DNA of 64,000 bases from Beaufortia kweichowensis (taxonomy: Eukaryota > Chordata > Actinopteri > Cypriniformes > Gastromyzontidae), in assembly GCA_019155185.1 (NCBI GenBank), contig CM032806.1:2526001-2590000 (forward strand). The letters run 5' to 3'. The stretch's first letter is position 1, and the number at the start of each line of letters is the position of its first letter. The notes under the pieces were generated by a model. The model was not told where the DNA came from. It searched no databases and saw only the letters and a list, made by a program, of their open reading frames with translations. This document shows positions 7,301-13,762 of this stretch, in pieces. A program made the position numbers and the translations under genes.

Positions 7301-9825
7301 ACGCTTATCCTTTACGTTGTTATTATCCGTAAGTGTGAACTCGTGAAAGCCCTGTTGATAAGGTCCATACATCAGAAAAATATCAGTCTATACACAGATG
7401 ATCTATTTTAAAAAATGTGACACCACTAAACTACTAAATATCTGAGATATCAGTATAGTTAAAACCATTGATAAAAACTTAAACAAAACATTGATAAATA
7501 GAAACAGACTGAATCCTAAAATGTGTCCCCAAGATGTGTGAAGAAAACTACCTGCAAAACCTTAAATACAATGTTCAAGTGTGTCTGCTAGTACAAAAGG
7601 TCATCATACCAAATATTGATTTGATATAGTTAATAGACATTAATTAATAAATATTTGATAATTGATCAAATAATTGATAAAAAATTTATTTTTGAAACTT
7701 TCCACTTTAAAATTTTTACTTTTCACAGTACTGTAGCTTTAAATGTTGGTTTCTTCAAGCGTCTTGGAGACAACTATTACTTCTAAATGTATCTTTTATT
7801 TCCAGTGACAGAATTGACCTATTGTTTTCATTTGCAGATAGTGTTAAATTCAGAACCTCACAAAATTGCGGTGGACACCTTATGGTCGAGTATCTAGATC
7901 AATGGGGATATGTGTCTGGAGATATGAATGAAACTTATGTTAAGAACATTTGTGAAGCGCTCGGCTGCAAAAACAATCAGACACGACTGAATACACAGGA
8001 AACTTACGTGCACAACAAACTGGTGTCAATCAATTGCTCTGGACCATACCAAAGTCTTTCTCAATGTGTGCAGATTCTCAAATATAACAAACCAAACGAA
8101 TACAACGGGGCTGTTGTGATCAGCTGTGAAGGTAAATGCTTTAATCAGCTTCAGTCTTTTTATTTTATCCTATTTATAGGTAAACTTAAAGATTCATAAA
8201 CCTTCTGCTTTTCGAGCTTTCTCCTTTAACTGTGTCTTTCAACGGCAGGTTATGAGGAGAATAATCCAGTAAAGATTATTCTTATATTTGGTCTGACGTT
8301 GGGCATTCTGGGACTGCTGGTTTTGATTATTGTTAATCAGAGGAGACGCCTGCGTTCAGCCTGTATGTATCACGTGCAGTACACAAGAAGATATTTTACA
8401 TTCATTAATATCAAATTCAATGCTTTAAATATTTTGATTATTTTTGTCTGTTGGGGGGCAGTGTTTCCCCAAACCCTTGTCCCTTAAAAATCAAACAAAA
8501 ATCAATACATCTATCATAGATAAAAGCCAATAAAATCTACTTGAAACATTTATAAATATACTTGTTACAGAAGAACATTTGTGACCCTGACTTTGAAAAC
8601 CTTTCTTTCTTCTTTGTATTTCACCTGTACTGTTTTCTTCATAAAAACCATCCTGAATAATGTAATGAACATTCTGTGAAAATATAACCAAATTCGAAAA
8701 TTTAAATCAATGTTAAAGGCAACTTTTTGGTATTTTTGTGCAAAATAATAAAACCTAGTATTAATAAAATCATTCATTTCCATACTTAAAATGATAAGTT
8801 ATTCATTTTAAAATATATCATATAATCCATCATTTACAACAAAAACCTTTCCATCGCTATGTCTAAAACTATACTTTGATGCTCCTAATCTCATATTTAG
8901 ATTTCACAGACAGGGTCACATTTACAGAATCTGAAAAAGCATAACGTTTTGTTCTGTTACTTCTTTTTTCAGTAAGACGATACAGAAATAATGATATCAA
9001 GGACATGAACTTAAATGGAAATGAGCTGAATAACATGGAAACAGTGGACAGAGGTCTGTCATTATAATGTTGTATTTGTTTTATGAATTGAAGAGAGACA
9101 CATACTAATGTTTTCTCTAATAGTTTATGGAGTTTAATTCCTAAACATTTGTTTACTGAGTTTGTAAATATGTATGAATCAAGCAAAAGCAATAAATTAC
9201 TATTAAGACATATGCATATTTATAAGATAATAATGCCAGACCAGCTCATTTTTCAGATTCATCTGAGAGAAAGATGTCATTATTTGACGATTATGAGGAT
9301 GTGGACACGGCAGTAACCAATACAAAAAGTGAGATCTCTCTGTCTAAGTGTCTGTATCTGTCTGTTTATTTCTTTATCTATTTATCTCTATTCTGTTATC
9401 AGGAGAGGATGATGCCGGTTCCGCTGGGACAGAATATGATGACATTGAGGAAGAAGCCAAAGACGTCTCCCATCCCCAAACGCACACCGATGATGACCCG
9501 GCCCTCCCGTTCCTTCCCAAGAGACCCGAGAACTTGCTTGGTACAGCACTGACATTCACATCTCACAGTGTGCGTTTGGTTTGTGCACGTGTGTGGATGT
9601 CTGTTACTTTTTTGCTCCTTGTTCTCAGCAGATGAGGTCACCTATGAAGTGGAGATAGAGACACAGGAGGACTATGATGATGCCATGCCCGGAGAGGCTC
9701 TGGCCAATGAGAACGCAAGGATCTCCGCCACAGACACATCAGCACAAGCAGATGTTATCATGGATGCGGCAGCAAATGAAAATGCAAATATAATGGAGGT
9801 AGAAGTTCACAGTCCACCGGAGTAA
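1051..9825 (+). CDS. SRCR-domain membrane receptor, CD5/CD6-like, 5' end missing (17 exons in window)
   Basis: This is a group B scavenger receptor cysteine-rich membrane protein, a family that binds cell-surface or microbial ligands on lymphocytes and macrophages. Coding exons: 1051-1380, 1503-1610, 2171-2365, 2449-2643, 2752-3039, 3110-3418, 3601-3810, 4284-4580, 5359-5658, 5863-6159, 6538-6804, 7838-8131, 8249-8362, 8973-9053, 9257-9328, 9403-9540 and 9629-9825. All join in phase 1 with GT-AG borders, giving about 1,229 residues to a TAA stop. The order is eleven SRCR modules, a short stalk, one membrane helix followed by QRRRLR (stop-transfer), then a cytoplasmic tail of about 160 residues. 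The tail carries DDYEDV, TEYDDI and EDYDDA tyrosine motifs and PFLPKR, a class II SH3 ligand form. The family call rests on spaced cysteines and VVC..LGCG cores; the CD6 comparison rests on the tail. A WC1, CD163 or DMBT1-like name is also possible. The signal peptide and start codon were not found. Confidence 0.88.
1503..1610 (+). CDS. Receptor exon: SRCR domain 2, N-terminal part
   Basis: The exon starts NVTLSLNMNG and ends at SVCNSDWG, carrying C1 and C2 of the module. It ends in phase 1 at a gtaagtg donor. The rest of the domain is on the next exon 560 bases downstream, making this the only module here split by an intron. Confidence 0.85.
2171..2365 (+). CDS. Receptor exon: SRCR domain 2, C-terminal part
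   Basis: This exon continues with KICQELNCG, LKC, WQC, ANC and VIC, completing the eight-cysteine set C1-C8. The acceptor is tcctaaacag and the donor gtaagtg. The reading frame is open only when joined in phase 1 to the exon at 1503-1610. Confidence 0.85.
2449..2643 (+). CDS. Receptor exon: truncated SRCR domain 3 (4 Cys)
   Basis: The exon encodes only about 65 residues, from HRRFRLQEG to LTCSG. The cysteines correspond to C1 (LCSG), C3 (ICAQ), C4 (LDCG) and C5 (LTC). The final third of the module, with C6-C8, is absent. The following intron is only 108 bases and has no room for a missing exon. The acceptor is taken as caacaaag at 2448 because it is the only one that gives phase 1. Exon length 195 keeps the frame. 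Confidence 0.78.
2752..3039 (+). CDS. Receptor exon: SRCR domain 4 (8 Cys)
   Basis: A complete module from GNVTLLNF to VTEVTCAG with all eight cysteines (VCFG, GVCY, VVCRELRCG, VEC, WHC, AEC, VTC). N-glycosylation sequons NVT and NFT lie near its start. The acceptor is tgtgtttacag and the donor gtacatg. Confidence 0.88.
3110..3418 (+). CDS. Receptor exon: SRCR domain 5 (6 Cys)
   Basis: A full-length module starting GSLDVRLRDGFGRCSGRVEV, the most canonical opening in the gene. Cysteines C1, C3, C4, C5, C6 and C8 are present; C2 is replaced in WRFFGSSDW and C7 is missing. The acceptor is tgatctcag and the donor gtgagt. Confidence 0.88.
3601..3810 (+). CDS. Receptor exon: truncated SRCR domain 6 (4 Cys)
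   Basis: This is the second shortened module, about 70 residues, with RPCQGRVGI (C1), DVCEAMQCG (C3, C4) and NVKCSG (C5), then a gtatag donor. C2, C6, C7 and C8 are absent. It ends at the same point of the fold as domain 3. The next intron (3811-4283) contains a miniature transposon but nothing resembling the lost domain end. Sequon NTT lies near the end. Confidence 0.8.
3811..4283 (+). other. Intron after SRCR 6, carrying a miniature element
   Basis: The intron runs from gtatag to tgtctgtag. About half of it is the inverted-repeat element at 3928-4142. No further exon is seen. Confidence 0.7.
3928..4142. mobile_element. Miniature inverted-repeat element (acccttacaaa family)
   Basis: The 215-bp element begins acccttacaaa and ends tttgtaagggt, perfect inverted termini of 11 bp. 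Its interior is rich in agtgtactt and agtatactt. Related copies lie at 61716-61977 and just after. It is short, has no coding capacity and is AT-rich, so it is a non-autonomous DNA element; the superfamily is not determined. Confidence 0.7.
4284..4580 (+). CDS. Receptor exon: SRCR domain 7 (8 Cys)
   Basis: A complete module from GSVNVTLSNLSEDRCWG to ASVICT, with all eight cysteines (RCWG, GVCE, QICEDLDCG, VYC, RMC, FIC, VIC). Sequons NVT and NLS lie in its first strand. The acceptor is tgtctgtag and the donor gtaatg. Confidence 0.87.
4735..5085. repeat. Dispersed repeat, copy 1 of a four-copy family
   Basis: The intron holds a sequence with 'tttactgttttctacataaaa', 'acgttctgtgacaatataa' and 'tttgatgctcctaatttcat' landmarks in order. 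The same landmarks recur at about 8570-8940, 50600-50765 and 56920-57195. No coding potential is seen and termini are not resolved. Confidence 0.55.
5359..5658 (+). CDS. Receptor exon: SRCR domain 8 (8 Cys)
   Basis: A complete module from SVKVKLEDPRDRCAG to GYLKCSG with all eight cysteines (RCAG, AVC, AICKELKCG, IKC, VSC, KRC, LKC). The acceptor is tgtttcctgcag and the donor gtaaac. Confidence 0.87.
5863..6159 (+). CDS. Receptor exon: SRCR domain 9 (6 Cys)
   Basis: The module runs from RTRLFLYKMEGACSG to LNIRCD. The cysteines are ACSG, LLCRYLQCG, YNC, WDC and IRC; C2 and C7 are missing. The acceptor is ctcgtgtctcag and the donor gtaggg. The exon is in phase 1 at both ends. Confidence 0.86.
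6242..6475. mobile_element. Miniature element, 'gaaccattttt' family, partial
   Basis: It begins actcttaaaaataaa and carries repeated gaacc/ggttc motifs (agaaccatttttgg, aaaaggttctttg). It matches the better-preserved copy at 39546-39761 in order and wording. The right terminus is not clear. Confidence 0.6.
6538..6804 (+). CDS. Receptor exon: SRCR domain 10 (8 Cys, short loops)
   Basis: An 89-residue module from KPPEITLSNPCAG to INVACQ. All eight cysteines are present (PCAG, PVC, VLCNNLRCG, FSC, WQC, AKC, VAC) although it is the shortest of the complete modules. The acceptor is gctcttttcag and the donor gtgagt. Confidence 0.87.
6805..7837 (+). other. Long intron between SRCR 10 and SRCR 11
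   Basis: At about 1 kb this is the longest intron in the gene. It is AT-rich except for the distinct GC-richer block at about 7052-7345 annotated separately. No exon is recognised within it. Confidence 0.65.
7052..7345. mobile_element. GC-richer insert with TATA motif and hairpins, possible retroelement fragment
   Basis: The block starts near ttcgggaggagcacgtgcag and stands out from its AT-rich intron. It contains a TATA-like motif (ccctataaataat), a long pyrimidine run (cgctctctctctcgctttcag), and hairpins ctctcc-ggca-gggagag and ggctcggaa-attaagc-ttcggagcc. This layout resembles a promoter plus structured leader of an LTR or DIRS-type retroelement. No target duplication was found, so the class is a guess. 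Confidence 0.4.
7838..8131 (+). CDS. Receptor exon: SRCR domain 11 (6 Cys)
   Basis: The membrane-proximal module runs from SVKFRTSQNCGGHLMVEY to VVISCE. The cysteines are NCGG, NICEALGC, INC, SQC and ISC, with C2 and C7 absent. Sequons NET, NQT and NCS are present. The acceptor is tttcatttgcag and the donor gtaaat. Confidence 0.87.
8249..8362 (+). CDS. Receptor exon: stalk and transmembrane helix
   Basis: After a short acidic stalk (YEENNPVK) comes an uncharged stretch of about 22 residues, from IILIFGLTLGILG through LLVLIIV, followed by NQRRRLRS, a basic stop-transfer signal. This places the SRCR modules outside the cell and the following exons in the cytoplasm (type I topology). The acceptor is aacggcag and the donor gtatgt. 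Confidence 0.88.
8570..8940. repeat. Dispersed repeat, copy 2 of the four-copy family
   Basis: Shares 'ctgtttt-ttc-ataaaa', 'gaacattctgtgaaaatata' and 'tttgatgctcctaatctcat' landmarks, in the same order and orientation, with 4735-5085. It lies in the intron after the transmembrane exon. Confidence 0.55.
8973..9053 (+). CDS. Receptor exon: juxtamembrane cytoplasmic segment
   Basis: Encodes 27 polar residues, LRRYRNNDIKDMNLNGNE and onward to VDR, with no known motif. The acceptor is ttcttttttcag and the donor gtctgt, which is weaker than the others. The length of 81 bases keeps the frame. Confidence 0.78.
9257..9328 (+). CDS. Receptor exon: cytoplasmic tail with DDYEDVDT motif
   Basis: Encodes SSERKMSLFDDYEDVDTAV and onward to NTK. 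FDDYEDVD is an acidic tyrosine motif of the type phosphorylated by Src- or Syk-family kinases, like the DDYDD motif near the CD6 C-terminus. The acceptor is catttttcag and the donor gtgaga. Confidence 0.82.
9403..9540 (+). CDS. Receptor exon: cytoplasmic tail with TEYDDI and PxxPxR motifs
   Basis: Encodes EDDAGSAGTEYDDIEEEAK and onward to PALPFLPKRPENLLG. TEYDDI is a second acidic tyrosine motif. PFLPKR fits the class II SH3-ligand form PxxPxR. The acceptor is ttctgttatcag and the donor gtacag. Confidence 0.82.
9629..9825 (+). CDS. Receptor last exon: C-terminal tail and stop
   Basis: Encodes DEVTYEVEIETQEDYDDAMP and onward to VHSPPE, then TAA at 9823-9825. It holds VTYEV and EDYDDA tyrosine sites and an Ala/Asn-rich end. 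The acceptor is the tandem cagcag at 9626-9631, so a second form starting at 9632 would omit one alanine. A possible poly(A) signal, aataaa, overlaps the stop codon at 9824-9829. Confidence 0.83.
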
Positions 9826-12680
9826 TAAAGAAACCATTTACATGGGATTTCCATGAAAGTGTGCCAAAACCACATTACGCATGTAATCATGTGTTCTTCA
9901 TATGTTTTTTTTGTAAGGGATGTGAGCTAAAACATTAGCAATAAGCATGTTTTATGTTCTTCAATATTTGACATTTCATATTTGAGTAAGACATATTCAT
10001 CATTACTGGTTGTCTGAAGGATGTTTTCACTTTAAAAGGTTGTGCGTAAAAAATGAATTTTGTATTTTGTGACAAGTATGTTTAAAGCGTTGTCTGTCAT
10101 TCATAAAACTCAACGGCATATTAAAATAATATAACTTACTGGATGTTTAAATCAATTGCATAGATTTTTAAGTCGAGGCAGAAAATATAAAAAAGATTCA
10201 GCAGATTTTAGCATGTACAAAAATATATTTCATATGTAATGTAAACTGATATCATTTTCTCTTTAGAAACTTTGCTTTGGAAGTTTGGATGTATTTTTTT
10301 AACATTAAAGATTTTGATTGGCCTGATTATACACTCTTGTACAATGTTTTTAAATGTAACTAGCCAACTTTGTTTCTCTAATGCATGTCTGCTATCAGAA
10401 GAAACAATATGAATTATCTGTGGAGACCCGCTCTGGTGCTGTGTTTGAAACTGTATCAATTTATAAGACTATAGTTTGATACATAGCACAAGAGTTTGCT
10501 CTCTGTATTTCATCAAGAAGGTGAATTTAATGGCAATATGTCCCGCATTTACAGTACACATGTACATACGATAACATGAACCAACAGCTGCTGCTGTTAC
10601 TGAAGTCATTGAAGCTCACATGTCATCTTTTATCCAGAATCATCTATCAAGTGGTATGTGTAAACACAACATGTTTCTTCTGAAGATCAAGCCAATACTG
10701 ATGTGTCTATAGAGACCAGAATCTCGAAATAGGACAGAGGAGATTCAAAGAAGATTATATAGGATTTATTTCATATTCTCTCTTTTCCACGAAGAGCTTT
10801 TTAAAGATAGGTCAGGTAAACCTGTGCTGATTTCCACAAAATCCTTTGGCCACTGTGAACCTGTACGTGCATTTATCACTGGCCATGTTGGGTCATCATT
10901 TTTAAGCATTTCTCGACCTGCAGTGAACTATAAAACTAATGACGCCACATAAACAGCCTTCATGCAGAACATCATCGATGCGTGACACTCGCCAAATGCT
11001 ACGGCCTTATCAACATACCATCTTATGTGATGCTTTGCTCAAAGTTTCCATGTGTCCATGCAGCGCATGCCTGTGGATTGGTATTATAAGATGCTGCTGG
11101 CTGTGAGATTGGACACCAGTTTTAATTTTCCATAACACTGCAAAGATTTATAGCGAGTAGTGATGATCTGCATGGGGTGAAGGCTGTAAAATGGGCCCTT
11201 AATGTCTCATCTGTCTGTCATTCTGTCCTTTAAAGTCTTATAGGATACTGGAAAAAGAGTGATGTCATATGTAGGTAACCAATCACACTGATATTTGTAT
11301 CTTGCCACATTAGGCTAAATGTGACAAATAATGAATTGCTAGATGCGTTTACCGTGACAAATTATTGTAACCTGTCTAGTCTTTACTAGCCGTTTGTTTG
11401 CTTCTAATTTGAATATATTCACTTATTGAAATGTTCTTTATATTAATTTTAATATCAAAAATAAGAAACACCTTAATGCATTTTAGCTACAATATAAATG
11501 AGGTATTTATGATGTATATGTAACAGAGGTATTTATGATAAGTTTACGGTATGCAGGTTTATGGCCTACTAGTGAATAAGCAAATCATGAATTTATGAGC
11601 TATAAACTTGAGCTGTGAAAATAAAATTTGACTCGTGTTACTGTGGCCACTGCGCTGGATGATATTTTACTGTCGTCGTAAAACACATTAAAAGTGTAAA
11701 TGACAGATGAGCCGTCAAGTCTGTCAGCATTTACGTTGACGTGTTGGCAGACGATTACATCATAAGCAACTTAACAGTATCTATATGTTCCCTGGAAATC
11801 AAACTCATAATATTAATACCATCTAATAATGATCCACCCGTGATCACCTGTCTTGGGAAAAATATTGCGAGTCGCATTTATTGGCCAGTTAGAAGCTCAC
11901 ATTGATGCAGTCGTACGGTTTGAAACTGTAATCTGACCGGCTGTAAAATCAACATGCGTGATGACTTCACTTCCACCGCAGCAGGTGTCAGACCGTGTCG
12001 GAGTTCCAGGAACTGACATCATATCGTCATGTTTACTAGCGAGATGAGCATTGTTGTGATTCGTCTGTGTGCAGTCGGTGCCAAAATGCCTTCGGACACT
12101 TAAGATGGAGTTAAGTATGTCTGAATGTCTTCATTAGAATGTAAAAGATTAAACCAAGTCTGCCAACACATGATACATGACACTCCTACAAATAAATCTC
12201 AAGTTTACACACGTGGTAAAAATAATAAAAGTAAAGATTAAAAATGTCTTTTTCTGAAATAAATTCACTTTTTCCTATTTTTTTCAAATGAATTATTAAT
12301 TAATGAATACCTTTTGTTTTGGGTGTTTTTAGTGGATGCATAAAGTTTTTTACTCAAGTTTACATTGGTGTAGTTCATCATATAAAATATGTATTTTTAT
12401 ATCTTCATTTCAATATCTTTATTACTGTACATTTATTTTTTATCATTTGAAATACAACAAACTTTTTTAATTCTGTTTTTTTATCTTTTTCTTTACATCA
12501 TTTCTTTTAAAACCTTTATTTGAATATTTGATGACTTAAAAGTGTGTTCTTAATACTTAAAAAAGGCATTCTACTGAAAGCCACTTGCCTAAATTTACAA
12601 GCGATGAACATCATCAGTCACTGCTGAGGTGTCAAGCTTTGATAAAGCTGTTAAACCCTAATATGGGCATCTGGCTACAT
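9826..12680. other. Receptor 3' UTR and intergenic sequence
   Basis: The start of this stretch is presumably the receptor 3' UTR, but no single cleavage site can be chosen (aataaa at 9824, attaaa variants near 10120 and 10304). A fragment 'ttttgtaagggatgtga' near 9910 resembles one end of the element family at 3928-4142. From about 10.5 to 12.7 kb nothing is recognised apart from AT-rich low-complexity runs near 12.2-12.6 kb. Confidence 0.5.
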
Positions 12681-12681
12681 T

Positions 12682-12887
12682 ATGGGATGTAGTAGTAAAG
12701 ACCTTTGATGAGAATGTGTGTGGGTCATCCTAGAGCGATCACGGTAACACAAGATGAATCACCCCCTGACATCCAGGGACCAGTCTCTCTGCAGCGTGAC
12801 TTAAACAAACATCAGTCCAGGATCTATCAATACCTCAACAAGTGCAACAGATGGCAGGAGAAGGTGCTGTTTTCTGTATGTGTATGA
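12682..12887 (+). pseudogene. Possible short coding fragment with a frame break (uncertain)
   Basis: An ATG at 12682 reads MGCSSKDL then TGA. MGCSSK has the form of an N-myristoylation and palmitoylation signal. The stop overlaps another ATG (tgatg at 12704-12708) that opens the next frame for 60 residues: the middle reads DESPPDIQGPVSLQRDLNK and the end NKCNRWQEKVLFSVCV. The aag-gtgctg at about 12861 could be a weak donor. The composition looks more protein-like than its AT-rich surroundings, but I know no homologue. It may be an exon of an unrecognised gene, a decayed gene or chance. Confidence 0.2.
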
Positions 12888-13111
12888 ATAGTAAATGGAT
12901 TTGCAAGAAAAGATCAGAAATGCACAGTGAAAGTCTGTTCAAAGACACAATGTACACAAATAATCAATAATCTCATCCATATATTTGTCAGAGGTTAGTT
13001 CAGGTTAGAACACATAAGTTCAGAGGTTAATTTATGCACTGATAAAAAATAAAAGTCTGTAAGAACCAGTCATAAACTGTAAGCACCAAATCTTGCTTAT
13101 CGTTGGCCGAG

Positions 13112-13762
13112 TCACACGTGTTCACCACTGTGCCCGTTTATGCAAGGACTCGGTGTGCGGGTACCGACCTCTCCGTTTTCCCCGACCCACCCGTTGATGT
13201 CCTTCGCTCGCACCCACTCCTTACCCACATAACCTTTGACCTCCCCCACCAAGCATCTCTTATTGGCATCCAGCGCTAACATCCTTTTAAACATCTCCAT
13301 GCATACAGGCGTAAACCTTTTCCACTGAGATGGCACGGAGGCCGTCTTGGGTGCCCTGCGCCAGTCTGCGAACTCCTCGTAGAAATCGTCGCTGTTATCG
13401 CAACGTTCCCAAGGAAAGAACCCAGTGAGAATACAGAAAAGCAGAACGCCAAACGCCCAAGTGTCCAGCGTAGGCTCCACGCTGAGCGGAGGCGCTTTCA
13501 CCTCCGTCTGGCCTTCCTCCAGGACCATGGCGCACAGCTCCGGGGCCATATACGGCAGTGTGCCCGAGATGTACCGGATGAAGGTCCCACATCTCTGGGT
13601 GAGGCCGAAATCGGCCAGCTTGACTCGCCGGCAGTGGTTGTCCAGCAGCAGAACGTTCTCAGGTTTGATATCACGGTGCACCAAGCCACGCTGGTGGATG
13701 AACTCCAGAGCGCAGGAGATCTGAACGGCACAGCGTTTGACTGCACATTCGGAGATGCCCAC
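13112..13762 (-). CDS. sbk2: Kinase exon 3: catalytic loop to stop
   Basis: Encodes VGISECAVKRCAVQ through the C-lobe to SGEHV and TGA (13114-13112). The acceptor on the minus strand is tatctgtaaag in phase 0. It contains HRD, DFG, APE and the SBK-type FPWERCDNSDDFYEEF stretch. After the kinase domain only about 25 residues follow, without the proline-rich tail of SBK1. Confidence 0.88.
   Translation of the reverse strand: MGISECAVKRCAVQISCALEFIHQRGLVHRDIKPENVLLLDNHCRRVKLADFGLTQRCGTFIRYISGTLPYMAPELCAMVLEEGQTEVKAPPLSVEPTLDTWAFGVLLFCILTGFFPWERCDNSDDFYEEFADWRRAPKTASVPSQWKRFTPVCMEMFKRMLALDANKRCLVGEVKGYVGKEWVRAKDINGWVGENGEVGTRTPSPCINGHSGEHV

Noticed and set aside
7065..7346. 93-codon open frame in the receptor intron
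   Set aside because: It follows pyrimidine-rich repeat-like DNA (serine/leucine runs) and coincides with the probable retroelement fragment.
9374..9641. Minus-strand frames opposite the receptor tail exons
   Set aside because: They are the shadow of the acidic + strand exons, which have correct splice sites and phase.
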